DNA from: an uncultured Pseudomonadota bacterium
GTDB lineage: Bacteria; Pseudomonadota; Gammaproteobacteria; Methylococcales; Methylomonadaceae
Assembly (NCBI GenBank): GCA_903902945.1
Contig: CAIUWU010000240.1
Span: 1 to 21,777, forward strand
Direction: 5' to 3'
DNA: 21,777 bases
Position 1 is the stretch's first letter; each line of letters begins with the position of its first letter. Below, in pieces: positions 1 to 7,756 of the stretch. A program made the translations under genes and the position numbers. The notes below the pieces were generated by a model. The model saw nothing but the letters and a program-made list of their open reading frames with translations. It did not search any database and had not been told where the DNA came from.

Positions 1-620
1 AAGCCGCCCAGACGTTTAATCACAACCTCGGTATATTGCCAGAGGTTATCGGCACGCGAGTGAAACTGGGCGGGTTTGGATGAAGCAGTCGGATTTTGCA
101 GGCGGCCCATATAAGCATGCAAGGCCTCAACACCTTTAACGTACTCTGATTCGGTCGAAGGCAAGGCCCAGGAGTTACGCTCATAATAGAAATACGGTTC
201 TGCCTTTGCCAAATCGGGATCTTCCGCCGATTGTGACTGGTCGCGCGCAAAGTGGTTACGTAATGCGGTGGTGCCGTCACGCAGCATTACCAAGGCACCG
301 TATTCAAAGCTTTGAATGTTGTCGCAAAACAGACCGGGCGGGGCCACGTCATTGGATAAGTAACCACCGGGTTTAAATAAAATTACATCGGCAATATGCG
401 CCAGGGTATTAGCGTAAACATAACCGATCGGCATCTGATCGGTATGGGTTGCATTCATCCGTTCAATTGCTTCGTCCTGAACATTGAACTGTTCCGGCTC
501 CTGACTCCACCATTCACCCAGTACCAGCATTACAACAAAAACAATGCCTAACAACGTACCAAAACCCCAAAGTATGCCTTTTGATTTTGCGTCTTCAAAA
601 TCGTATGAATTGTCTGCCAT
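1..620 (-). CDS. DUF2333-like membrane-anchored protein (partial, C-terminus beyond window)
   Basis: An open frame runs on the minus strand from an ATG at 618-620 to the window edge with no stop, giving about 206 residues. The protein begins MADNSYDFEDAKSKG. One hydrophobic helix follows at about residues 15-35, ending in GEWWSQEP, so it should be anchored in the inner membrane with most of the chain in the periplasm. Later motifs include ILFKPGGYLSNDVAPPG, EPYFYYERNSWALPSTESEY and ADNLWQYTEVVIKRLGG. I recognise this pattern as the DUF2333 family of proteobacterial proteins; that is from memory, and the family has no established function. No strong Shine-Dalgarno sequence precedes the ATG. 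The next gene upstream on the same strand is ycgL, 83 bases away. The open frame and signal-anchor layout are seen directly; the family name is the less certain part. Confidence 0.8.
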   Translation of the reverse strand, partial: MADNSYDFEDAKSKGILWGFGTLLGIVFVVMLVLGEWWSQEPEQFNVQDEAIERMNATHTDQMPIGYVYANTLAHIADVILFKPGGYLSNDVAPPGLFCDNIQSFEYGALVMLRDGTTALRNHFARDQSQSAEDPDLAKAEPYFYYERNSWALPSTESEYVKGVEALHAYMGRLQNPTASSKPAQFHSRADNLWQYTEVVIKRLGG

Positions 621-703
621 GTATTACGTGTCCAGATGAGAATAAAAAGCGCGGTTTCTGCAATTCGGCAAATGTTAGCATGGATTCAACGCAACACATG
701 CTT

Positions 704-976
704 TCAGTGCAGATACGGATTATGGTTATTAGCTGCCGCAGGTATGATTGTGGGCGGCATTTGGATGAAGAAGCCCTGGTTTTCCAGGCTGGAAATGACG
801 GTTGCGGTTTTTTCCCGTGCCAGCTTGCGGTCGTGGTTAAGCTCCAGTTCCATGACGAAGCTGAGTTTGCCCAAGCTTTTTAATAAGGCTTCGGGAATGG
901 CGCCGAAGTCGTCTTTTTGAGTGACATACAGATAAAGCTCGTCTTTTTTTAGACTCTTATAAATATAACATTGCAT
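704..976 (-). CDS. ycgL: YcgL domain-containing protein
   Basis: This 90-residue protein begins MQCYIYKSLKKDELYLYV and has the YcgL pattern: a short strand ending in YLYV, then KDDF..IPE.L...LG, and near the end QGFFIQMPP. YcgL is a small cytoplasmic alpha/beta protein of gammaproteobacteria with no firmly established biochemical role. The frame is open upstream to a TTG at 1009, but the family begins at the MxCxIY segment, so the ATG at 974-976 is preferred. In many gammaproteobacteria it sits next to rnd (RNase D); here the divergent neighbour is a CPBP protease, with about 100 bases of shared upstream DNA. The tail after PP (TIIPAAANNHNPYLH) is not conserved as far as I can recall. Confidence 0.85.
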   Translation of the reverse strand: MQCYIYKSLKKDELYLYVTQKDDFGAIPEALLKSLGKLSFVMELELNHDRKLAREKTATVISSLENQGFFIQMPPTIIPAAANNHNPYLH

Positions 977-1075
977 AATGAGTGCCTGTTTTTGCAAATC
1001 CGGCGTCAATTCTAGCTTTTTTTGCTTAAAATTTTTATTTGATTAGTCACTGTTTTCAATTCCCGATTGCCCTGA

Positions 1076-1684
1076 ATGTCAAACCTATCCGAAGCTGGCA
1101 GACGTTTTTTGCTGATAGCCTGTTATTTTGAGGCTTCATTAGCCTTGGTGGCCCTGTTGTTGGGCTGGCTGTTTGATATCAATCCCTTTGCCGAGTTGTT
1201 TTTTTCCGAGAACGCGCTGATATGCGGTGTCATAGCAACTTTGCCGCTGCTGGTGTTGTTTTTTGCGATCCAGCAATTACCTTATCAAGCCCTGCAGGAT
1301 ATTCGGCGACTGTTGCAGCAAACTCTGGGACAGCCTCTGCGGTTTGCCCATTGGACCGACTTGCTGGCACTGGCTAGTCTCGCCGGCCTGGGTGAAGAAG
1401 TCTTGTTTCGCGGCTTGTTGCAGCAGGGCTTTGAGCATTTATGGGGAGCGGATCTTGCACTGATCGGCAGTGGCCTGATTTTCGCGTTGGCTCATGCAGT
1501 GACCGCCTTATATGCGCTGCTGGCATTGCTGATGAGTCTTTATCTGGGGTTGGCTATGGACTTGGGCGGCGAGCGCAATTTGTTAACCCCTATCGTCATT
1601 CATGCTTTATATGATTTCGTCGCATTTTTAGTGATCGTTAGACAAAGTGCTCTCCATACAGGTAATCAAGATGAAACAAACTAG
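1076..1684 (+). CDS. CPBP family intramembrane glutamic endopeptidase
   Basis: This is a 202-residue, very hydrophobic protein with about six membrane segments. It carries the three signature motifs of the CPBP (CAAX protease and bacteriocin-processing, Abi) family. EExxxR is at residues 107-112 (EEVLFR), FxxxH at 136-140 (FALAH), and a third His motif at 176-180 (HALYD). The paired Glu and the two His are the expected catalytic residues within the membrane. Family members cleave prenylated or other membrane peptides, or act in bacteriocin immunity; the substrate here is unknown. The ATG at 1076 has no convincing ribosome binding site. The 3' end overlaps the start of the next membrane protein gene by 14 bases, which suggests translational coupling and joint function. 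Confidence 0.85.
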   Translation: MSNLSEAGRRFLLIACYFEASLALVALLLGWLFDINPFAELFFSENALICGVIATLPLLVLFFAIQQLPYQALQDIRRLLQQTLGQPLRFAHWTDLLALASLAGLGEEVLFRGLLQQGFEHLWGADLALIGSGLIFALAHAVTALYALLALLMSLYLGLAMDLGGERNLLTPIVIHALYDFVAFLVIVRQSALHTGNQDETN

Positions 1685-2138
1685 TTCGCTCAATTCCGGA
1701 TCCTTGCAGGCTCATTGGCTGGTTGTGGTGTTGCTGGCGGTGCTGTTGCTGGCTTATATCGTCACCTGTCATGTTTGGGGGACACAACTGCAGCTCAACT
1801 ATGAAGAGTCGCAGCGGCTATTGCTTAGAAGTCTGTTCTATGGCGTCGGGGTTTTTCTGTTTCCGCTGACTAACCTGGTGCGGTTTGTCTTGCTTAGGCT
1901 GGATCAGACCATGCCGGGGGATAAGCCAGCGGCAAAACGCTATTTTTCTACCGTTGTCAGCAGTCTGTTGCTAATAGAAATTCTCCCTGTGTTCGGTATG
2001 ACCATGTTCATATTGGGAGACGGTTTCAACACGTTTTACATTTTTATGGTCTTCGGAGCTTTGGGCTTGTTTTTACACCGACCCAAAATTGAAGAACTGG
2101 CCGCTATTGAACGGGCTTTGTCGGCTAAAAACGCCTGA
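1671..2138 (+). CDS. Unknown four-helix membrane protein coupled to the CPBP protease
   Basis: I do not recognise this 155-residue protein. It has four predicted membrane segments at roughly residues 17-37, 54-76, 95-114 and 117-135. A short cytoplasmic tail follows (HRPKIEELAAIERALSAKNA). The frame is open to a GTG at 1647, but the ATG at 1671 is better placed: AGGT lies about 7 bases upstream and the N-terminus becomes a normal polar head (MKQTSSLNSGSLQ). It overlaps the protease gene by 14 bases, so the two are probably co-translated and may act as a pair. The link to the protease is inferred from gene order alone. A regulator, partner or substrate of the protease are all possible. Confidence 0.75.
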   Translation: MKQTSSLNSGSLQAHWLVVVLLAVLLLAYIVTCHVWGTQLQLNYEESQRLLLRSLFYGVGVFLFPLTNLVRFVLLRLDQTMPGDKPAAKRYFSTVVSSLLLIEILPVFGMTMFILGDGFNTFYIFMVFGALGLFLHRPKIEELAAIERALSAKNA

Positions 2139-2186
2139 AACAGCCGTAATTTCGGACAGCGCTTTTTAGGAAGGCCGGTTAAGCTG

Positions 2187-2192
2187 TACAAT
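2187..2192 (+). promoter_or_regulatory. Candidate -10 element of the guaB promoter
   Basis: TACAAT lies 34 bases before the guaB ATG, in the short gap after the membrane protein gene. It overlaps a small dyad, AGCTG at 2182-2186 and CAGCT at 2196-2200. The -35 region is only T-rich, without a clear TTGACA. I infer a start point near 2199 and a leader of about 27 bases. The evidence is one hexamer plus its position. Confidence 0.35.
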
Positions 2193-2225
2193 AGCCAGCT
2201 TATTTACGATTAGCTAGGTGTGATC

Positions 2226-3692
2226 ATGCAAATCATTCAAGAGGCGCTCACGTTCGATGATGTGCTATTAATTCCTGCCCATTCCGTAGTTTTGCCGCGT
2301 GAAGTCAATCTCAACACGCAACTGACCCGCAATATTACCCTGAATATTCCGCTGGTCTCTGCGGCTATGGATACTGTTACCGAAGCGCGTTTGGCGATTG
2401 CCATTGCCCAGGAAGGTGGTATCGGCATCATCCACAAGAATATGACCGTCGAGCAGCAGGCTCGCGAAGTTCTGCGTGTCAAAAAGTATGAAAGCGGTGT
2501 CATCAAAGATCCGATCACGGTGTCGCCCAATGTTACCGTCCGCGAGGTAATGGAACTGACCCGCGCCAAAAATATTTCCGGCGTGCCGGTAGTCGATGGT
2601 GAAGCACTGGTAGGCATTGTCACCAGTCGTGACCTCCGCTTTGAAACCCGTCTCGACGAAAAAATCACCTCGGTGATGACGCCTAAAGAGCGTCTGGTGA
2701 CGGTCAATGAATCAGCCAGCCACAAAGAAGCCATTGCCCTGCTGCACAAACACCGCATCGAAAAGGTGCTGGTGGTTAATGATGATTTTCATCTGCGTGG
2801 TCTGATTACCGTCAAAGACATTCAGAAAGCCAAAGACAACCCATACGCCTGTAAAGACGAGCAGGAACGTTTACGGGTCGGTGCTGCGGTTGGTACCGGT
2901 GCTGGCACCGAAGAGCGAGTCGAAGCCTTGGTCAATGCCGGCGTCGATGTCATCATCGTCGATACCGCGCATGGCCATTCACAAGGCGTTCTCGACCGTG
3001 TGCGCTGGGTAAAACAAAACTTTCCACAAGTGCAGGTCATCGGTGGCAATATCGCCACTGCCGCCGCCGCCAAAGCACTGGTCGAGGCCGGCGCCGATGG
3101 CGTTAAAGTTGGTATCGGTCCCGGCTCTATCTGTACCACCCGGATTGTTGCCGGTGTCGGCGTGCCGCAAATCTCGGCGGTCAGCAATGTAGCGCAAGCC
3201 CTGAAAGGTACTGGTGTGCCATTGATTGCCGATGGCGGTATCCGTTATTCCGGTGATGTTGCCAAAGCGCTGGCCGCTGGCGCACATGCCGTGATGCTGG
3301 GTGGTCTGTTTGCCGGTACCGAAGAAGCACCCGGCGAAGTTGAGCTGTTCCAGGGGCGTTCTTATAAGTCTTATCGTGGCATGGGTTCATTGGGAGCCAT
3401 GTCGCAGCAGCAGGGTTCCAGTGATCGTTATTTCCAGGAAGAAACCGATATGGTCGAAAAACTGGTTCCCGAAGGTATTGAAGGCCGGGTGCCTTACAAA
3501 GGCAGTGTGCTGGCCATCATTCATCAGTTATTGGGCGGTGTCCGTTCCAGCATGGGGTATACCGGTAACGCCACGATTGACGCCATGCATGACAACGCTC
3601 AGTTCGTACGGGTAACCAGTGCCGGCATGCGGGAAAGTCATGTGCATGATGTGACCATTACCAAAGAAGCCCCCAATTACCATATGAATTAA
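2226..3692 (+). CDS. guaB: Inosine-5'-monophosphate dehydrogenase
   Basis: GuaB oxidises IMP to XMP with NAD+, the committed step of guanine nucleotide synthesis in the cytoplasm. The 488-residue length equals that of the E. coli enzyme. The chain begins MQIIQEALTFDDVLL, and the barrel is interrupted by two CBS domains at about residues 90-200. The catalytic loop GPGSICTTR carries Cys303. The phosphate-binding part has ADGGIRYSGD, and the mobile flap carries the Arg401-Tyr402 pair (SSDRYFQ). The C-terminus ESHVHDVTITKEAPNY is typical. The frame extends to a GTG at 2220, but the ATG at 2226 has AGGTG about 7 bases upstream and gives the family N-terminus. The nearest relative gene, guaA, is downstream but separated by a methyltransferase gene, unlike the usual adjacent guaB-guaA pair. 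Confidence 0.98.
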   Translation: MQIIQEALTFDDVLLIPAHSVVLPREVNLNTQLTRNITLNIPLVSAAMDTVTEARLAIAIAQEGGIGIIHKNMTVEQQAREVLRVKKYESGVIKDPITVSPNVTVREVMELTRAKNISGVPVVDGEALVGIVTSRDLRFETRLDEKITSVMTPKERLVTVNESASHKEAIALLHKHRIEKVLVVNDDFHLRGLITVKDIQKAKDNPYACKDEQERLRVGAAVGTGAGTEERVEALVNAGVDVIIVDTAHGHSQGVLDRVRWVKQNFPQVQVIGGNIATAAAAKALVEAGADGVKVGIGPGSICTTRIVAGVGVPQISAVSNVAQALKGTGVPLIADGGIRYSGDVAKALAAGAHAVMLGGLFAGTEEAPGEVELFQGRSYKSYRGMGSLGAMSQQQGSSDRYFQEETDMVEKLVPEGIEGRVPYKGSVLAIIHQLLGGVRSSMGYTGNATIDAMHDNAQFVRVTSAGMRESHVHDVTITKEAPNYHMN

Positions 3693-3740
3693 TCAGACCG
3701 GCGGTTACAGGATTTTACAAAGGGAATTAAATGGATTTTG

Positions 3741-4697
3741 ATGTTGAACGATTCAAACCGGTTTCGCCGTGCCTGCTGTGGCGCAGAACAGGTAAGCCTG
3801 TTATCTGAGCGGAGCCGGAATGGCGGCAAACTGCGGACGGTGATTTGCATGAACTGTGGCTTGGTCTGGAGCGATCCTTTTCCGCACAATCCGCGACAGT
3901 TTTATCAGGACCAATACCGGCTGGCCTACAAACAGACTTATCAGCCCAAGGCCAAGCATATTGTGCGGGCCGGTGGCGTGGCGCTGACCCGGCATCAAAA
4001 AATCAAATCTTTGCTGGCAGAGCGGCAACAAGTGCTCGATGTCGGCGCGGGTGGCGGTGAGTTTGCTTATTTGTTGAAAGCCCTGGGGCATGATGTTTAT
4101 GGTATAGAGCCTAATCAGGGCTATGCGGAATACGCCAAGGCGCAATACGCTTTAAACCTGCAACAGGGCTTTATCCAAGATGCCGATTTTGCCGGACAAC
4201 AGTTTGATCTGATTACCATTTGGCATGTGCTGGAGCACACGGAAAACCCTTTGCAAGTCTTGAATAAGCTGGCAAGTCTGTTACGGGCTGATGGAACGCT
4301 GATCGTGGAAGTACCCAATATAGAGGCGACCTGTCAGGCGCCGAGCAGTACTTTTCACGAGGCGCACCTGTTCAATTTCAATCTGGCCAGTTTAAGCAAA
4401 ATGGCTGAAAAAGCCGGGTTGCTTGTCGACAGGCATCTGTTTTCGGCCGATGGTGGCAATCTGACGCTGTTCCTGCATCAGTCTGCTGCGGAGAAAGTCG
4501 AAAACGGCGCCATTCCCGGCAATGCAGAACGGATCGCCGCCATTTGCAAGGCTCACACCACGCTGCGGCATTATTTAACCGTCAAGCCATATTTGCGGTT
4601 TTTGCGTAAGATGGCGCGTTCATGGTCTGAGCAACAACAGGTACAAGGTGTAGCCAGTCAAGATCTGCTGGATCAACTTTACCGACATTTACTTTGA
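3741..4697 (+). CDS. Class I SAM-dependent methyltransferase with N-terminal zinc ribbon; probable frameshift near 3778
   Basis: The main frame encodes about 318 residues. It has a Rossmann methyltransferase motif I (VLDVGAGGGEFAYLL, near residue 100), an acidic ribose-binding region (YGIEPN), a DLITIWHVLEHTENP motif and GTLIVEVPN. The N-terminus resembles a zinc ribbon: a CxxC at residues 36-39 (VICMNCGLVWSDP) should be preceded by another CxxC, but this frame reads RRACCGAEQ. A well-placed Shine-Dalgarno AGGGA (3721-3725) sits 5 bases before an ATG at 3731 in another frame. That frame reads MDFDVERFKPVSPCLL and stops at 3808. Adding two bases to the TG run at 3777-3780 would join them as PCLLCGAEQ, restoring CxxC. 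The gene is therefore probably frameshifted, by mutation or sequencing error, with a true start at 3731. The substrate is unknown. It lies between guaB and guaA. Confidence 0.85.
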   Translation: MLNDSNRFRRACCGAEQVSLLSERSRNGGKLRTVICMNCGLVWSDPFPHNPRQFYQDQYRLAYKQTYQPKAKHIVRAGGVALTRHQKIKSLLAERQQVLDVGAGGGEFAYLLKALGHDVYGIEPNQGYAEYAKAQYALNLQQGFIQDADFAGQQFDLITIWHVLEHTENPLQVLNKLASLLRADGTLIVEVPNIEATCQAPSSTFHEAHLFNFNLASLSKMAEKAGLLVDRHLFSADGGNLTLFLHQSAAEKVENGAIPGNAERIAAICKAHTTLRHYLTVKPYLRFLRKMARSWSEQQQVQGVASQDLLDQLYRHLL

Positions 4698-4724
4698 TAA
4701 CTGCTTCAACAAAAGGTTAGCTGC

Positions 4725-6314
4725 GTGAGTTCACAAAACCCTGCCAATATCCATTCCGATAAAATCCTGATTCTCGATTTCGGTTCGCAATACACCCAAT
4801 TGATTGCCCGCCGGATTCGTGAAATTGGTGTTTATTGCGAAATTTATGCCTGCGATTGCAGTGCCGACGAGATTCAACAGTTTGGCGCCAAAGGGATAAT
4901 TTTGTCCGGCGGCCCGGAAACCGTTACCAGCAGCGATACTCCTCGCGCACCGCAAATTGTCTTTGAACTGGGTATTCCGGTGCTGGGAATCTGCTATGGC
5001 ATGCAGACTATGGCCGAACAACTGGGTGGCAAGGTCGAATCGTCCGATCATCGGGAGTTCGGTTATGCCCAGATTCGGGCCCGTGGTCATTCCAAGCTGC
5101 TGCAAAACATTGAAGATCACACTTCTGCCGAAGGTTATGGTTTGCTGGATGTCTGGATGAGTCATGGTGATCGCGTGGTTGAACTGCCGGTTGGTTTTAA
5201 ACTGATCGCCAGTTCCGACGGTGCACCGATTGCCGGGATCGCCAACGAAGAACGCGCCTTTTATGCCTTGCAATTCCATCCCGAAGTCACCCATACCAAA
5301 CAAGGTGGCCGTATTCTGAGCCGTTTCGTGCTGGATATTTGTGACTGTCAGGCGTTATGGAATGCCAGCAATATCATTGATGACAGTATCAAGGCGGTCC
5401 GTGAAAAAGTCGGTAGCGATCAAGTGATTCTCGGCCTGTCAGGTGGGGTCGATTCTTCGGTGGTGGCCGCTCTGTTACACAAGGCCATTGGTGATCAGCT
5501 GACCTGTGTGTTTGTCGATACCGGCCTGCTGCGTTTGCAGGAAGGCGACCAGGTGATGGCCATGTTTGCCCAGCATATGGGGATCAAAGTGATTCGGGTC
5601 GATGCCGAAGCCCGTTATATGGGCGAATTGGCCGGGGTTACCGATCCTGAACAAAAACGCAAAATCATTGGTCGTTTGTTTGTCGAAATTTTTGACGAAG
5701 AAGCCGGCAAGCTGACCGATGCCAAATGGCTGGCGCAGGGCACTATTTATCCGGATGTGATCGAGTCTGCCGGCGCCAAAAGCGGCAAGGCGCATCTGAT
5801 TAAGTCGCATCACAACGTTGGTGGTCTGCCGGAAGACATGAAGCTCAAACTGGTCGAACCTTTGCGTGAGTTGTTCAAGGATGAAGTGCGTAAACTCGGT
5901 TTGGAGCTGGGTTTGCCGGCTGACATGATTTTCCGTCATCCGTTTCCAGGGCCTGGTCTGGGCGTGCGGATTCTGGGTGAAGTCAAAAAACAATACGCTG
6001 ATCTGCTGCGTCAGGCCGATGCGATTTTTATCGAAGAACTCTATCGCCATGATCTTTACGACAAAGTCAGTCAGGCGTTCGCGGTGTTTCTGCCGGTTAA
6101 ATCGGTTGGTGTCATGGGTGACGGTCGCAAATATGACTATGTGATCGCCATCCGCGCTGTCGAAACCATTGATTTCATGACCGCCCGCTGGGCGCATCTC
6201 CCTTATGAGTTCCTGGATCTGATTTCCAGACGCATCATCAACGAAGTGCCGGGTATCTCCCGCGTTACCTATGATATTTCCGGCAAACCGCCGGCAACGA
6301 TTGAGTGGGAATAA
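4725..6314 (+). CDS. guaA: GMP synthase (glutamine-hydrolysing)
   Basis: GuaA aminates XMP to GMP using glutamine and ATP. The 529-residue chain has the class I glutamine amidotransferase domain first (about residues 12-205). Its catalytic triad is Cys90 (GICYGMQ), His185 and Glu187 (QFHPEVTH). The ATP pyrophosphatase domain follows, with the PP-loop SGGVDSS at residues 239-245, then the dimerisation domain ending in SGKPPATIEWE. The start is a GTG at 4725, supported by AAGG about 9 bases upstream; no ATG lies nearby at the N-terminus, and the SDKILILDFGSQYTQL segment matches the family start. It begins 27 bases after the methyltransferase gene, so the three guaB-to-guaA genes are likely one transcript. 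Confidence 0.98.
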   Translation: MSSQNPANIHSDKILILDFGSQYTQLIARRIREIGVYCEIYACDCSADEIQQFGAKGIILSGGPETVTSSDTPRAPQIVFELGIPVLGICYGMQTMAEQLGGKVESSDHREFGYAQIRARGHSKLLQNIEDHTSAEGYGLLDVWMSHGDRVVELPVGFKLIASSDGAPIAGIANEERAFYALQFHPEVTHTKQGGRILSRFVLDICDCQALWNASNIIDDSIKAVREKVGSDQVILGLSGGVDSSVVAALLHKAIGDQLTCVFVDTGLLRLQEGDQVMAMFAQHMGIKVIRVDAEARYMGELAGVTDPEQKRKIIGRLFVEIFDEEAGKLTDAKWLAQGTIYPDVIESAGAKSGKAHLIKSHHNVGGLPEDMKLKLVEPLRELFKDEVRKLGLELGLPADMIFRHPFPGPGLGVRILGEVKKQYADLLRQADAIFIEELYRHDLYDKVSQAFAVFLPVKSVGVMGDGRKYDYVIAIRAVETIDFMTARWAHLPYEFLDLISRRIINEVPGISRVTYDISGKPPATIEWE

Positions 6315-6320
6315 TCTTTT

Positions 6321-6359
6321 GGCCGGCATTGCTGCCCCAACCCAGTAGCAATTCCGGCC
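6321..6359. other. Hairpin between guaA and mutY
   Basis: GGCCGGCATTGCT (6321-6333) pairs with AGCAATTCCGGCC (6347-6359), giving 12 of 13 pairs around a 13-base loop. No T-run follows on either strand, so it is not a standard intrinsic terminator. It may attenuate or stabilise the transcript between the two genes. Confidence 0.5.
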
Positions 6360-6372
6360 AGGCCAATCCTGT

Positions 6373-7440
6373 ATGTCTCCCGAGCAATTTCAACATAACA
6401 TCCTGAATTGGTTTGATGGCCACGGCCGTAAGGATTTGCCCTGGCAGCAGGACATCAATCCTTATCGGGTCTGGGTGTCGGAAATCATGCTGCAACAAAC
6501 CCAGGTAGTCAGTGTCATTGATTACTTCAATCGCTTTATGGCCCGCTTTCCGACGCTGCAGTCGCTGGCTGATGCGCCGCTGGATGACGTTCTGCATTAT
6601 TGGTCAGGGCTTGGTTACTATGCCCGAGCCCGTAATCTGCATAAAACTGCCACGCTGATCGCAGCGGCTGGTGGTGAATTTCCGCAAACCATCGAAGCAC
6701 TGGTCGGCTTACCGGGGATTGGCCGTTCAACGGCTGGTGCGATTCTCAGTATTGCCTGCGGGCAAAGTCAGCCGATTTTAGATGGTAACGTCAAGCGGGT
6801 GCTGGCCCGCTTTCATGCCGTCAGAGGCTGGCCTGGCGATGCCAAGATCGCAGCCCGGTTATGGCAGCTCAGTGAGCTTTATACGCCGGCTCAGCGTACT
6901 GCGGATTATACCCAGGCGATGATGGATCTGGGTGCGACACTGTGTACCCGCAGCAAGCCGAATTGCCAGATGTGTCCGGTGGCCGCACAGTGTCAGGCGT
7001 TGGCGCAAAATCTGGTCGGCCAGTTGCCTGAATCGAAACCTGCCAAACAATTGCCGGTAAAGCAGCTGTATTTTGCGATTCTGCAAGATCAGGACCGGCA
7101 GTTACTGTTGCAAAAACGCCCGGCCACCGGCATCTGGGGCGGGCTGTGGAGTTTGCTGGAGTTTGAATCTTTGGCGCAGTTTGAAGATTGGCATCAGCAG
7201 CAAGGATTCCGAGTGATCGACTCCCAGATACTGCCGCCACAGCGGCATAGCTTCTCGCATTATCATCTGGATTACACCCCGCTGCTGGTCGGGTTGGAAA
7301 ACCCTAAAAACAATGTGATGGAAGCGGATCATTCAGTTTGGTATAAAGCTGCCGACATTAAAAACTTGGGTCTGCCGGCGCCGATCAAGCGCCTGCTACA
7401 ACAATTACATACGGAGATTAATGATGGCGAGAATGGTTAA
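6373..7440 (+). CDS. mutY: A/G-specific adenine glycosylase
   Basis: MutY removes adenine mispaired with 8-oxoguanine, protecting against oxidative G-to-T mutation. The 355-residue chain matches the E. coli length. Visible features, in order, are the catalytic Glu37 (SEIMLQQTQV), the helix-hairpin-helix loop GLPGIGRSTAGA (residues 112-123) and the catalytic Asp137 (ILDGNVKR). The four [4Fe-4S] ligands are Cys191, 198, 201 and 207 (C-x6-C-x2-C-x5-C). A NUDIX-like C-terminal domain recognises 8-oxoguanine and has the F-S-H motif (RHSFSHYHLDY). The ribosome binding site is weak. The 3' end overlaps yggX, the same mutY-yggX pairing seen in enterobacteria, linking base-excision repair to oxidative damage and iron handling. 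Confidence 0.97.
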   Translation: MSPEQFQHNILNWFDGHGRKDLPWQQDINPYRVWVSEIMLQQTQVVSVIDYFNRFMARFPTLQSLADAPLDDVLHYWSGLGYYARARNLHKTATLIAAAGGEFPQTIEALVGLPGIGRSTAGAILSIACGQSQPILDGNVKRVLARFHAVRGWPGDAKIAARLWQLSELYTPAQRTADYTQAMMDLGATLCTRSKPNCQMCPVAAQCQALAQNLVGQLPESKPAKQLPVKQLYFAILQDQDRQLLLQKRPATGIWGGLWSLLEFESLAQFEDWHQQQGFRVIDSQILPPQRHSFSHYHLDYTPLLVGLENPKNNVMEADHSVWYKAADIKNLGLPAPIKRLLQQLHTEINDGENG

Positions 7441-7690
7441 ATGCATGAAACTGGGTATCGAAGCCGAAGGATTGGAAGCACCGCCCTTTCCCGGCGTCAA
7501 TGGTCAGCGCATTTATGACCACATTTCCAAACAAGCCTGGAAAGAATGGCTGGGTATGCAGACCATGATTATCAATGAACGCCGCTTGGCTAGTTTTGAT
7601 CCGGCTGCCAAAAAGATTCTGGAAGCGGAGCGAGAGAAGTTTTTGTTTGCCGGCGGTTTTGAGTTGCCGGAAGGCTATGTGCCTAAATAA
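7424..7690 (+). CDS. yggX: Probable Fe(2+)-trafficking protein YggX
   Basis: This 88-residue protein follows the YggX pattern: a Cys close to the N-terminus (MARMVKCMKL), PFPGVNGQRIYDHISKQAWKEW, then QTMIINERRL, and a C-terminal FLFAGG....EGYVPK. YggX is a small cytoplasmic protein that protects iron-sulfur enzymes from oxidative damage and is thought to handle iron. Two ATGs lie in tandem at 7421 and 7424. GGAG at 7412-7415 is 8 bases from the second, which is preferred. It overlaps the end of mutY by 17 bases, so translation is probably coupled. A strong intrinsic terminator follows. Confidence 0.95.
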   Translation: MARMVKCMKLGIEAEGLEAPPFPGVNGQRIYDHISKQAWKEWLGMQTMIINERRLASFDPAAKKILEAEREKFLFAGGFELPEGYVPK

Positions 7691-7718
7691 AGGCTGAAAA
7701 CACCTTGGATGAAAAGAC

Positions 7719-7751
7719 AGCGGATATGCCGGAAAGCATATCCGCTTTTTT
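7719..7751 (+). terminator. Intrinsic terminator after yggX
   Basis: AGCGGATATGC (7719-7729) and GCATATCCGCT (7736-7746) form a perfect 11-bp stem with a 6-base loop, followed by a run of six T. It ends the plus-strand yggX transcript. It lies just past the convergent oxidase stop; on the minus strand a shorter TCTTTTC tail makes it a weak two-way terminator. Confidence 0.9.
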
Positions 7752-7756
7752 ATGGC

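Noticed and set aside
581..920. Two plus-strand frames over the ycgL region
   Set aside because: They overlap ycgL antisense; the minus-strand protein has clear family motifs.
2237..2758. Minus-strand open frame (173 residues) antisense to guaB
   Set aside because: The Ser/Arg-rich, low-complexity translation mirrors guaB codon usage.
4731..5303. Minus-strand open frame antisense to the N-terminal half of guaA
   Set aside because: It overlaps the amidotransferase domain and shows no family motifs.
5475..6329. Long minus-strand open frame (284 residues) antisense to guaA
   Set aside because: It is a shadow of a certain, fully conserved gene; the translation is rich in His, Gln and Phe without domains.
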